Source of the DNA: Caulobacter sp. B11
Lineage (GTDB): Bacteria > Pseudomonadota > Alphaproteobacteria > Caulobacterales > Caulobacteraceae
Reading direction: 5' to 3'
Length of the DNA: 6,150 bases
Assembly (NCBI RefSeq): GCF_002737765.1
Contig: NZ_PEGG01000168.1
Coordinates: 1-6,150 of the forward strand
Part shown: positions 1 through 6,150 of the stretch, in pieces
Position numbering within the stretch: the first letter of the stretch is position 1
Layout: each line of letters opens with the position of its first letter
Translations under genes and position numbers: made by a program
The notes under the pieces: generated by a model
Told to the model about the DNA's origin: nothing
Database searches by the model: none
The model's input: the letters and a program-made list of their open reading frames with translations, nothing else

Positions 1-165
1 TGTTCCTATCCGGGGTCCTGACGCCTCCGCGCCGGCACCGGGTTTGTTGCCAACGCCCGGGCTGTGTAGTGGTTCCTGCATTGATCGCGGCGCGAAGGGC
101 GCTAAAGAGAGCGCCACCGACTCCCGACCGCGGGAGCGGCCCGCCTCAGCCCTGGGAGAGCGTCG
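1..165 (+). promoter_or_regulatory. glyA upstream region with candidate promoter and two inverted repeats
   Basis: I see no convincing gene here. A candidate promoter has TTGATCG at 81-87 and GCTAAAGA at 101-108, separated by 13 bases. This resembles the Caulobacter housekeeping pattern (TTGACGS, 10-14 bases, GCTANAWC), with mismatches in both boxes. A perfect 6-bp inverted repeat, GGCGCT (98-103) and AGCGCC (110-115) around a 6-base spacer, covers the -10 box, so it may act as a DNA operator. A second perfect dyad, CTCCCG (121-126) and CGGGAG (131-136), lies in the likely transcript. The glyA ribosome binding site is GGGAGAG at 154-160. No run of T follows either dyad, so they do not look like intrinsic terminators. 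The promoter is inferred from pattern only. Confidence 0.4.
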
Positions 166-1470
166 ATGACCGCACCGGCCAACACCATCACCGCCGACAA
201 GAACGCCTTCTTCGGCGCCAGCCTGGCCGCGGCCGATCGCGACATCTTTGACCGCATCGGCCTGGAGCTGGGTCGCCAGCAAAACCAGATCGAACTGATT
301 GCGTCGGAAAACATCGTCTCGCGCGCCGTTCTGGAGGCCCAGGGCTCGATCCTGACCAACAAGTACGCCGAGGGCTATCCCGGCAAGCGCTACTACGGCG
401 GCTGCGAGTTCGTCGACGAGATCGAACTGATCGCTATCGAGCGCGCCAAGGCCCTGTTCGGGGCCGGCTTCGCCAACGTCCAGCCGCACTCGGGCTCGCA
501 GGCCAACCAGGCGGTGTTCATGGCCCTGCTGCAGCCGGGCGACACCTTCCTGGGCATGGACCTGGCGGCCGGCGGCCATTTGACGCACGGCAGCCCGGCC
601 AACCAGTCGGGCAAGTGGTTCAAGCCGGTGTCCTACAGCGTGCGCCAGCAGGACCAGCTGATCGACTATGACACCGTCGCCGAGGTGGCCGAGCGCGAGA
701 AGCCCAAGCTGATCATCGCGGGCGGCAGCGCCTATAGCCGGCAGATCGATTTCGCCCGTTTCCGCGAGATCGCCGACAGCGTCGGGGCCTATCTGATGGT
801 CGACATGGCCCACTTCGCGGGCCTGGTGGCCGGCGGCGTGTTCCCCAGCCCCATCCCGCACGCGCACGTGGTCACCACCACCACCCACAAGACCCTGCGC
901 GGTCCGCGCGGCGGCATGGTGCTGACCAATGACGAGACCATCGCCAAGAAGGTCAACTCGGCCGTTTTCCCAGGCCTGCAAGGCGGTCCGCTCGAGCATG
1001 TGATCGCCGCCAAGGCGGTGGCCTTCGGCGAGGCCCTGCGTCCGGAGTTCAAGGCCTATGCCGCCCAGGTGATCGCCAACGCCCGCGCCCTGGCCAATGC
1101 GCTGCAGGGGCAGGGGGTCAATATCGTCTCCGGCGGCACCGACAGCCACCTGATGCTGGTCGACCTGCGGCCCAAGGGCGTGACCGGCCGCGACGCCGAG
1201 CACAGCCTCGAGCGGGCCAACATGACCTGCAACAAGAACGGCGTGCCGTTCGACACCGCCCCCTTCACCATCACCTCGGGCATTCGTCTGGGGACCCCGG
1301 CCGGCACCACGCGCGGCTTTGGTGAGGCCGAGTTCAAGCGGGTCGGCGAGCTGATCGGCGAGGTCGTCAACGGCCTGTCGGCCAACGGCGCCGAGGGCAA
1401 TGGCGAGGTCGAGGCCAAGGTCCGTGAAGAAGTGCTGGCCTTGACGGCGCGGTTCCCGATCTACAATTAG
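166..1470 (+). CDS. glyA: Serine hydroxymethyltransferase
   Basis: This cytosolic PLP enzyme interconverts serine plus tetrahydrofolate with glycine plus 5,10-methylene-tetrahydrofolate, the main one-carbon source for thymidylate, purines and methionine. The 434 residues cover the whole family, which is usually about 415-435 long. Visible signatures are the ELIASEN motif (about 43-49), the tyrosine-rich [13 protein letters not shown] segment (67-79), the cofactor aspartate and histidine in DMAHFAGL (D213, H216), and the PLP-binding lysine K242 in [14 protein letters not shown]. The C-terminal [15 protein letters not shown] segment is also intact. The ATG at 166 has a GGGAGAG ribosome binding site 5 bases upstream. 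The first 15 or so residues extend past the E. coli form, as in many alphaproteobacteria. nrdR follows after 31 bases, so co-transcription is likely. Function is recognised from motifs and is not in doubt. Confidence 0.97.
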   Translation: MTAPANTITADKNAFFGASLAAADRDIFDRIGLELGRQQNQIELIASENIVSRAVLEAQGSILTNKYAEGYPGKRYYGGCEFVDEIELIAIERAKALFGAGFANVQPHSGSQANQAVFMALLQPGDTFLGMDLAAGGHLTHGSPANQSGKWFKPVSYSVRQQDQLIDYDTVAEVAEREKPKLIIAGGSAYSRQIDFARFREIADSVGAYLMVDMAHFAGLVAGGVFPSPIPHAHVVTTTTHKTLRGPRGGMVLTNDETIAKKVNSAVFPGLQGGPLEHVIAAKAVAFGEALRPEFKAYAAQVIANARALANALQGQGVNIVSGGTDSHLMLVDLRPKGVTGRDAEHSLERANMTCNKNGVPFDTAPFTITSGIRLGTPAGTTRGFGEAEFKRVGELIGEVVNGLSANGAEGNGEVEAKVREEVLALTARFPIYN

Positions 1471-1501
1471 TAGCGGTTGATCGGCCGGAGGGGCCCAGAT
1501 T

Positions 1502-1975
1502 ATGCGATGTCCGTTCTGCGGCCACGCCGAAAGTCAGGTGAAGGACAGCCGCCCGTCGGAAGACGGCGCGGCCATCCGGCGCCGCCGGGCCTGTCCGGAA
1601 TGCGGTGGTCGCTTCACCACCTTCGAGCGGGTGCAACTGCGCGAGCTGACGATCCTCAAGCGCTCGGGGCGTCGCTCGCCGTTCGATCGCGAGAAGCTGG
1701 TGCGGTCGATTTCTTTGGCCATGCAGAAGCGGCCGGTGGACGCCGAACGCATTGAGCGGATGATCAACGGCATCGTTCGCCAGCTGGAAAGCATGGGCGA
1801 GACCGAGCTGCCGTCGTCGATCGTGGGCGAAATGGTCATGAAGGCCTTGAAGGCGCTCGATGATGTGGCCTATGTCCGCTACGCCTCCGTCTATCGCGAC
1901 TTCAAGGAAACGAGTGATTTCGCGAAGTTTTTGGGCGAAGAAGGCCTGAGCGACGTCGCTGACGAAGAGCTTTAG
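1502..1975 (+). CDS. nrdR: Transcriptional repressor NrdR
   Basis: NrdR represses ribonucleotide reductase operons by binding NrdR boxes, with its oligomeric state set by the ATP or dATP held in an ATP-cone domain. The 157 residues match the usual family length. The N-terminal zinc ribbon has C3-x2-C6 and C31-x2-C34, with the basic RRRR run (26-29) and the GGRFTTFER segment (35-43) that are typical of the DNA-binding part. The ATP cone spans about 49-139 and includes [16 protein letters not shown] (51-66), the KRP motif (76-78) and [13 protein letters not shown] (122-134). GGAGGGG at 1487-1493 lies 8 bases before the ATG. It sits 31 bases after glyA, a pairing seen in many proteobacteria. I noticed no obvious NrdR box in the window, so self-regulation is not evident. 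Confidence 0.96.
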   Translation: MRCPFCGHAESQVKDSRPSEDGAAIRRRRACPECGGRFTTFERVQLRELTILKRSGRRSPFDREKLVRSISLAMQKRPVDAERIERMINGIVRQLESMGETELPSSIVGEMVMKALKALDDVAYVRYASVYRDFKETSDFAKFLGEEGLSDVADEEL

Positions 1976-2052
1976 GCGCTAGCTACGTTTCGGTTACGGT
2001 TTGGAGGCTATGGGATGAGAAGCCCGGTCCCGCCGGGGAGAGTTCAAGAACC
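1976..2052 (+). promoter_or_regulatory. ribH leader: hairpin beside the ribosome binding site, possible short upstream ORF
   Basis: This 77-base gap contains CCCGG (2023-2027) and CCGGG (2033-2037), a 5-bp hairpin with a 5-base loop. Its 3' arm overlaps the likely ribH ribosome binding site GGGGAG (2035-2040). Further upstream, GGAGG (2003-2007) is spaced 7 bases from an ATG at 2015 that opens a 21-codon frame ending at 2080, inside ribH. Translation of that frame would pass through the hairpin. A GCTA at 2007-2010 could be part of a weak -10 box. I do not see the conserved blocks of an FMN riboswitch. The regulatory role is inference. Confidence 0.3.
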
Positions 2053-2517
2053 ATGGTCGAAGACAAGATCCGCCTGCTGATCGTGGAGGGCCGCCGTTAT
2101 TCGGGCCTTTCCGACGCGCTGTTGCAAGGCGCCGTGGCGGCGATCGAGGCGCAGAACGTGGACTATGACGTCATCACCGTCTCCGAGGCGATGCAGATCC
2201 CTTGCGCTATCGCCCTGGCCGAAGAGGCCGGCCATCGGCCGGTCGGCGTGCGCTATGACGGCTTCGTCGCGCTGGGCTGCATCATTCGCGGCGAAACCTA
2301 TCATTTCGAGATCCAGGCCAATGAGACCGCGCGCGGTCTGCATGACCTGACGATCGGCAAGCGTCTGGCCATCGGCTATGGCGTGCTGACGGTCGATGAA
2401 GAAGACCAGGCTTGGACCCGGGCCCGGGTCTCGGAAGGCGATCGCGGCGGCCACGCCGCGCGGCAGTGCATCGAGATCATCGCCCTGAAACGCCAGCTTC
2501 TGGGGCATGCGCGATGA
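2053..2517 (+). CDS. ribH: 6,7-dimethyl-8-ribityllumazine synthase-like protein (divergent RibH)
   Basis: Lumazine synthase condenses 5-amino-6-ribitylamino-uracil with 3,4-dihydroxy-2-butanone 4-phosphate, the penultimate step of riboflavin synthesis, usually in pentameric or larger shells. The 154 residues match family length. The fold is clear: LLIVEGRRY (8-16), [20 protein letters not shown] (68-87) with the catalytic-type histidine H84, and the GYGVLT (108-113) and DQAW (118-121) segments. It most resembles the alphaproteobacterial RibH1 branch (as in Brucella RibH1, recalled from memory). Odd points: the ring-stacking aromatic (F22 in B. subtilis) is R15, the usual PGAxEIP is SEAMQIP (44-50), and the phosphate-site lysine is R131. 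These replacements are in frame. Activity is therefore uncertain; a second ribH elsewhere could serve the pathway. The stop overlaps the nusB start (ATGA), which implies coupled translation. Confidence 0.85.
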   Translation: MVEDKIRLLIVEGRRYSGLSDALLQGAVAAIEAQNVDYDVITVSEAMQIPCAIALAEEAGHRPVGVRYDGFVALGCIIRGETYHFEIQANETARGLHDLTIGKRLAIGYGVLTVDEEDQAWTRARVSEGDRGGHAARQCIEIIALKRQLLGHAR

Positions 2518-2975
2518 GCAAGGGACGTATCCAGCCCCGCTCGGTCTCGCGACTGGCGGCCGTACAGGCGCTGTACCAGATGGAAGTTTCGGGCGTCGGT
2601 GTTGACGCCGTGGTTCGCGAATTCGCCGAGCACCGTTTTGACCGCGACGTCGGCGGCCCGGGCGAGGGCGATCAGCTGGCCGCCGCCGACGAGACCTTCT
2701 TCGCCGAACTGGCCAAGGGCGTCGTCGCCAACCAGGCCGCCATCGACCAGGCCATCGTCCGTCGACTGGCCTCGGGCTGGCGGCTGGAGCGCCTGGACGC
2801 CACGGCCCGCGCGGTGTTGCGGGCCGGCGCCTTCGAGCTGCTTCATCGGCTTGATGTTCCGACCGAGGTCGTGATCGACGAATATGTCGAGATCGCCAAA
2901 TCGTTCTTCGAGGGCCCGGAAGCGGGCTTCATCAACGGCGCCCTGGACGCCATCGCGCGTGACTCCAGAGTCTGA
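2514..2975 (+). CDS. nusB: Transcription antitermination factor NusB
   Basis: NusB pairs with NusE (ribosomal protein S10) on boxA RNA to promote antitermination during rRNA transcription. I place the start at the ATG at 2514, which overlaps the ribH stop by 4 bases, giving 153 residues, close to the family norm. A longer frame from 2412 would run deep into ribH and add 34 residues unlike NusB. The all-helical domain is recognised from the N-terminal [16 protein letters not shown] (9-24), the [20 protein letters not shown] segment in the second half, [13 protein letters not shown], and the C-terminal [11 protein letters not shown] glycine- and acid-rich loop (about 45-55) separates helices, as in other alphaproteobacteria. 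The ribH-nusB-thiL order is widely conserved and fits one transcript. Confidence 0.95.
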   Translation: MSKGRIQPRSVSRLAAVQALYQMEVSGVGVDAVVREFAEHRFDRDVGGPGEGDQLAAADETFFAELAKGVVANQAAIDQAIVRRLASGWRLERLDATARAVLRAGAFELLHRLDVPTEVVIDEYVEIAKSFFEGPEAGFINGALDAIARDSRV

Positions 2976-4032
2976 CGACGACTGGTTCGACGCACCGACG
3001 CCGGTCGCGGCGGCGGATGAGGACTCATGGTTCGACGCCCCCGCGCCCGCCCAGATCGCGCCGCCCGCCAATGAGTTCAATCTCATCGAGCGGCTGCTGC
3101 GGCCGCTGACGCGCGGCGACCCGGCGGCGCTGGACCTGCTTGACGACGCCGCCGTTCTGCCTTCGCGCCCGGGCTATGACCTGGTGATCACCAAGGACGC
3201 CATGGTGGCCGGGGTGCATTTCCTGGCCGGCGAGGAGCTGGACGTGGTCGCCAAGCGGCTGCTGCGCACCAATCTCTCTGATCTGGCGGCGAAGGCCGCC
3301 ACGCCCTACGGCTATTTTCTGGCCGTCGGCTGGCCGTCCGCCACCACCCTGGAGGATCGCGAGACCTTCGCCCGCGGCCTGGCCGAGGACGGCGCGCTTT
3401 ACGACGTCAGCCTGCTGGGCGGCGACACCGTCACCACCTCGGGCCCGATGGTGGTCTCGGCCACCTTCCTGGGCTGGGTGCCCAGCGGCGACGCGGTGCT
3501 GCGCCGTGGCGCGCGAGTCGGCGACCGCCTGATGGTCAGCGGGACGATCGGCGACGGCTGGCTGGGCCTGCTGGCCCACTGGGGCGAGGTCGAGGATCCC
3601 GACGGCGGGCTGGTGCGGCGCTATCGCCTGCCGCCCCCGCGCCTGGCCATTCGCGACGCCCTCAAGGCCTATGCCCGCGCCGCCGCCGATGTCTCCGACG
3701 GACTGCTCGCCGACGCGGCCCATGTCGCCCAGGCCAGCGGCCTGCGGGTTAATGTCGACCTGGACCGCCTGCCGCTGTCGCCCGGCGCCCGGAACTGGCT
3801 CAGCGCCCAGCCGGAAGCCGGCGAGGCGCGGATGTCGCTGGCTTCGGGCGGCGACGACTACGAGATCGTCTGCGCCGTCGATCCCACCGACGTGGCCGCC
3901 TTCCAGGCCGCCGCCATGGCTGCGGGCATCCCCGTGCGCGACATCGGCGAGTTCGTGGAAGGCGAGGGTATCTGCGCCCTGTTCAAGGGCAAGGACATCA
4001 CCCCCGAACGGCTGGGCTGGCTGCACGGCTGA
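2959..4032 (+). CDS. thiL: Thiamine-monophosphate kinase with repeated N-terminal extension
   Basis: ThiL phosphorylates thiamine monophosphate with ATP to the active cofactor thiamine diphosphate. From a GTG at 2959 the protein has 357 residues against about 320-330 usually. Family motifs are present: [12 protein letters not shown] (39-50), DDAAVL (62-67), [10 protein letters not shown], the GGDT loop (154-157), the RRGARVGD and SGTIGDG stretches, DVSDGLL (244-250) and GGDDYE (297-302). The GTG overlaps nusB by 17 bases with no strong ribosome binding site, so coupling is likely. No ATG, GTG or TTG occurs in frame between 2959 and the conserved core near 3073, so the roughly 37-residue extension must be translated. 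An in-frame ATG at 2884 is possible but would overlap nusB by 92 bases. The extension is rich in A, P and D and holds WFDAP twice (9-13 and 24-28). Confidence 0.95.
   Translation: MTPESDDDWFDAPTPVAAADEDSWFDAPAPAQIAPPANEFNLIERLLRPLTRGDPAALDLLDDAAVLPSRPGYDLVITKDAMVAGVHFLAGEELDVVAKRLLRTNLSDLAAKAATPYGYFLAVGWPSATTLEDRETFARGLAEDGALYDVSLLGGDTVTTSGPMVVSATFLGWVPSGDAVLRRGARVGDRLMVSGTIGDGWLGLLAHWGEVEDPDGGLVRRYRLPPPRLAIRDALKAYARAAADVSDGLLADAAHVAQASGLRVNVDLDRLPLSPGARNWLSAQPEAGEARMSLASGGDDYEIVCAVDPTDVAAFQAAAMAAGIPVRDIGEFVEGEGICALFKGKDITPERLGWLHG
2977..3048 (+). repeat. Two-copy imperfect repeat in the thiL 5' end
   Basis: Two 27-base units, 2977-3003 and 3022-3048, are offset by 45 bases (15 codons) and match at 20 of 27 positions by eye. 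They encode DDWFDAPTP and DSWFDAPAP. The shared TGGTTCGACGC core is the best-conserved part, while third positions differ more. This suggests an old in-frame duplication under protein-level constraint. Two copies only, so it is not a minisatellite. Confidence 0.6.
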
Positions 4033-4089
4033 GCCGGGTCGCGGCGCGCCGGTAGCAAAGCCTCAAGCCTTGTCGGCTAGAGGGGAGGC

Positions 4090-4572
4090 ATGACCAGCCT
4101 TCCCTTGACCCGTCGCCTGGCCCTCGGCCTGGCCCTGTCCGCCTTCGCGCTCGCCGCGACGCCCGTCCTGGCTTCGGACAAGAAGAAGGCCAAGGAAGGC
4201 GAGGGCGAGCCCAAGGTCGATCCCGTCATCAAGCTGCAGGCCATGGCCCTGCCGATCATCGCCAATGGCCGGGTGATGAACTACGTCTTTGTCGAGACGT
4301 CCCTGACCCTGTCGCCCAAGGCCGATCCGACCGCCTTCGCCGGCAAGGAGCCCTTGCTGCGTGACAAGATCGTCCGGCTGGCCCACCGCACCCCGTTCAC
4401 CCGGCCCGACTCCTATGTCGCCCTGGACGAGGCCCGGTTGAAGGCCGCCATGATGCGCGAGGCGGTCGCTCTGGTCGGTCCGGGCAAGATCGCCGCGGTC
4501 ACCATCGTCAAGCAAACGGCCAAGACGCGGATGGCTCCGCCCGTCCAGCCCGCCCAGCCCGCTAAACCCTAG
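4090..4572 (+). CDS. Exported protein of unknown function, weak FliL-like character
   Basis: I do not recognise this as a named family. The 160 residues begin with a clear signal peptide: TRR at 7-9, a hydrophobic stretch (10-27), and a likely signal peptidase I site after VLA (26-28). The twin arginine leaves Tat export possible, but Sec is equally plausible. A lysine- and glutamate-rich linker (30-42) follows. Residues about 45-148 look like one small alpha/beta domain: two strand-like segments (KLQAMALPII, NYVFVETSLTL), a helix with LLRDKIVRLAHR, then ARLKAAMMREAVALVG and a final strand AAVTIVKQTAK. That order resembles the periplasmic FliL domain, but this is a weak impression. The tail is proline- and alanine-rich. 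AGGGGAGG (4080-4087) just before the ATG is a strong ribosome binding site. It lies 57 bases after thiL and may be its last partner gene. Confidence 0.8.
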   Translation: MTSLPLTRRLALGLALSAFALAATPVLASDKKKAKEGEGEPKVDPVIKLQAMALPIIANGRVMNYVFVETSLTLSPKADPTAFAGKEPLLRDKIVRLAHRTPFTRPDSYVALDEARLKAAMMREAVALVGPGKIAAVTIVKQTAKTRMAPPVQPAQPAKP

Positions 4573-4797
4573 TTCAGCCGCCGAACCCGCTTTTCCGCCA
4601 GCGGTTGCGCCCGCCGCGACCATTTGGCACTGTTCTCGCCTTGGCGTCGCACAGACGTCATTTCAGGGAGCAACGAGGGGGGGACGAGGCCTTAAGGCCC
4701 GCCCGCTGTTCCTGGCCAGGGGGCGGTCGTGTTTCGGCGTCCAGGGTCAGGCCGGCGGCCTTCCTCGCGATTGGAAACGCGAAGGGGCGATAGACCT
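4573..4797 (+). promoter_or_regulatory. Non-coding region and hppA leader with several small dyads
   Basis: No convincing gene is visible in these 225 bases. Just after the exported-protein gene, AACCCGCT (4584-4591) can pair with AGCGGTT (4600-4606) with one bulged C. It lacks a T run, so it is only a weak terminator candidate. TGGCAC (4625-4630), five bases, then TCGC (4636-4639) resembles a sigma-54 element with the correct 10-base gap between GG and GC. Further on come a run of seven G (4677-4683), the palindrome GGCCTTAAGGCC (4688-4699), the hairpin AGGCC/GGCCT (4749-4761), and TCGCG/CGCGA (4765-4769 and 4778-4782). The hppA ribosome binding site AAGGGG is at 4782-4787. The region must hold the hppA promoter unless hppA is read from upstream. 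Confidence 0.4.
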
Positions 4798-6150
4798 ATG
4801 AGTTCTTGGCTTTATGTGGCCATCGGGGCCGGGCTGCTGGCGGTGCTGTATGGCGCTGTACAGACGGCGAGCTTGATGCGGGCTTCGCCCGGCAATGCGA
4901 AGATGCAGGAGATCGCCGCGGCGATCCAAGAAGGGGCCCAGGCCTATCTGAACCGTCAGTACACGACGATCGCGATCGTCGGCGTGGTGGTCATCGCTCT
5001 GTTGAGCTTCTTCTTCAAATCCTGGGAGCAGCCGGTCGGCTTCGCCCTTGGAGCCCTGCTTTCGGGCGCCGCCGGCTTCGCGGGCATGCTGATCTCGGTC
5101 CGCGCCAATGTCCGCACGGCCCAGGCCTCGTCCGAGAGCCTGGCCGCGGGCCTGAAGATGGCCTTCACCTCCGGCGCCGTCACCGGCATGCTGGTGGCCG
5201 GCTTCGCCCTGATCGGCGTGGCGGGCTATTTCGCCGTGCTGCTGCAGACCGGCCATGCCGGCACTGACCGGGTGGTCGTCGATTCGCTGGTCTGCCTGGG
5301 CTTCGGCGCCTCGCTGATCTCGATCTTCGCCCGTCTGGGCGGCGGCATCTTCACCAAGGGCGCCGACGTCGGCGGCGATCTGGTGGGCAAGGTCGAGGCC
5401 GGCATTCCGGAAGATGACCCCCGCAACGCCGCGACCATCGCCGACAATGTCGGCGACAATGTCGGCGACTGCGCCGGCATGGCCGCCGACCTGTTCGAGA
5501 CCTATGCGGTGACCACGGTCGCCACCATGGTCCTGGCGGCGATCTTCTTCCGCGGCACCGAAGCGGTGTCGTCGATGATGCTGCTGCCCTTGGCCATCTG
5601 CGCCGTCTGCATCGTCACCTCGATCCTCGGCTCGTTCGCCGTGCGTCTGGGCAAGAAGCAGAACATCATGGGCGCCCTCTATCAGGGCCTGATCGTCACC
5701 GGCGTCCTGTCGATCCCGGCGGTCTATTATGTGATCCACCAGCTGGTGCCGACCGCCGTCACCGTCGGCGACCGCAGCTTCGACGCCAACGGCCTGTTCT
5801 TCTGCGGCCTGGTCGGTCTGGCCGTCACCGCCGCCATCGTCGTGGTCACCGAATACTATACCGGCACCAACTACCGCCCGGTGAAGTCGGTGGCCCAGGC
5901 CAGCGTCTCGGGTCACGGCACCAATGTGATCCAGGGTCTGGCCATGTCGCTGGAATCCACGGCCCTGCCGGCCCTGACCATCATCGTCGGCATCCTGGTG
6001 ACCTACAATCTGGCCGGCCTGTTCGGCATCGCGCCTGCGCACCACCAACTCGTCGCACTATGCTGTCGCTGGCGGGCTTCATCGTCGCCCTGGACGCCTT
6101 TGGTCCGGTCACCGACAACGCCGGCGGCATCGCCGAAATGGCGGGTCTGC
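4798..6150 (+). CDS. hppA: Membrane-bound proton-translocating pyrophosphatase, partial, with apparent frameshift
   Basis: This integral membrane enzyme hydrolyses pyrophosphate and uses the energy to pump protons (Na+ in some relatives). The window holds the N-terminal part; family members are about 660-720 residues. Residues 1-412 are well formed, with many hydrophobic segments (for example about 3-23, 57-100, 120-150, 160-180, 235-285, 300-320, 340-360, 395-412). The catalytic loop is intact: DVGGDLVGK (190-198), EDDPRN (205-210) and [18 protein letters not shown] (216-233). The [12 protein letters not shown] and [12 protein letters not shown] stretches are also typical. After codon 412 (6031-6033) the frame stops looking like the family, while the expected [20 protein letters not shown] continues from 6060 in another frame. 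No stop occurs before 6150 in the original frame. The residue that decides K+ dependence lies beyond the window. ATG at 4798 has AAGGGG 10 bases upstream. Confidence 0.93.
   Translation, partial: MSSWLYVAIGAGLLAVLYGAVQTASLMRASPGNAKMQEIAAAIQEGAQAYLNRQYTTIAIVGVVVIALLSFFFKSWEQPVGFALGALLSGAAGFAGMLISVRANVRTAQASSESLAAGLKMAFTSGAVTGMLVAGFALIGVAGYFAVLLQTGHAGTDRVVVDSLVCLGFGASLISIFARLGGGIFTKGADVGGDLVGKVEAGIPEDDPRNAATIADNVGDNVGDCAGMAADLFETYAVTTVATMVLAAIFFRGTEAVSSMMLLPLAICAVCIVTSILGSFAVRLGKKQNIMGALYQGLIVTGVLSIPAVYYVIHQLVPTAVTVGDRSFDANGLFFCGLVGLAVTAAIVVVTEYYTGTNYRPVKSVAQASVSGHGTNVIQGLAMSLESTALPALTIIVGILVTYNLAGLFGIAPAHHQLVALCCRWRASSSPWTPLVRSPTTPAASPKWRVC

Noticed and set aside
69..251. 60-codon frame across the glyA start
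   Set aside because: It overlaps glyA in another frame, has arginine/proline-rich shadow composition and no ribosome binding site.
1976..2052. FMN riboswitch before ribH
   Set aside because: The gap is too short and lacks the conserved RFN blocks; only one small hairpin is present.
2412..2513. Upstream in-frame extension of nusB
   Set aside because: It would overlap ribH by over 100 bases and adds 34 arginine-rich residues unlike NusB; the ATGA junction at 2514 is the natural start.
2884..2958. Longer ThiL start at the ATG at 2884
   Set aside because: It would lie wholly inside nusB and encode a serine/arginine-rich shadow; the GTG at 2959 gives a short coupling overlap.
3025..4026. 333-codon open frame on the - strand opposite thiL
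   Set aside because: Low-complexity G/Q/A/H-rich translation lacking motifs; the + strand encodes ThiL with its catalytic motifs.
4033..4089. Terminator after thiL
   Set aside because: CCGG repeats and two AAGCCT copies are present, but there is no stable stem followed by T residues.
4747..6048. 433-codon open frame on the - strand opposite hppA
   Set aside because: Its composition is dominated by G, D, Q, H and A with no recognisable domain, as expected for the complement of a high-GC gene. The + strand reading is a clear pyrophosphatase.
1..6150. Novel defence, mobile or CRISPR system
   Set aside because: All large genes are conserved housekeeping families on one strand; I saw no transposase, integrase, phage gene, spaced repeats or composition shift.

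Overview
The window looks like ordinary chromosome from a high-GC alphaproteobacterium, most probably Caulobacter or a close Caulobacterales relative. The evidence is the strong G/C preference at third codon positions, the order glyA-nrdR-ribH-nusB-thiL followed by a membrane pyrophosphatase, and a candidate promoter before glyA that resembles the Caulobacter housekeeping consensus. No computation or database search was possible, so the genus is an inference.

Layout, all on the + strand. 1-165: glyA leader with a candidate promoter and two perfect inverted repeats. 166-1470: glyA (serine hydroxymethyltransferase). 1502-1975: nrdR (zinc-ribbon/ATP-cone repressor of ribonucleotide reductase genes). 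1976-2052: short leader with a hairpin next to the ribH ribosome binding site. 2053-2517: a lumazine synthase-like ribH with several altered substrate-site positions. 2514-2975: nusB. 2959-4032: thiL with an unusual repeated N-terminal extension. 4090-4572: a small exported protein of unknown function with weak FliL-like character. 4573-4797: long non-coding leader. 4798-6150: 5' part of hppA (proton-pumping pyrophosphatase), which carries an apparent frameshift near 6034-6059 and runs off the window.

How the genes fit together: glyA supplies one-carbon units for thymidylate and purines, and nrdR controls deoxynucleotide supply. ribH, nusB and thiL overlap at their ends (4 and 17 bases) and are probably translationally coupled; they link flavin synthesis, rRNA antitermination and thiamine diphosphate formation. 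This is a conserved alphaproteobacterial neighbourhood, but the ribD and ribE genes often found between nrdR and ribH are absent here. hppA is a separate unit that conserves energy from pyrophosphate released in biosynthesis.

I found no phage, insertion sequence, CRISPR array, RNA gene or defence system. The points most worth checking are the hppA frame disruption, the altered active site of RibH, the forced N-terminal extension of ThiL, and the structured leaders of glyA and ribH.
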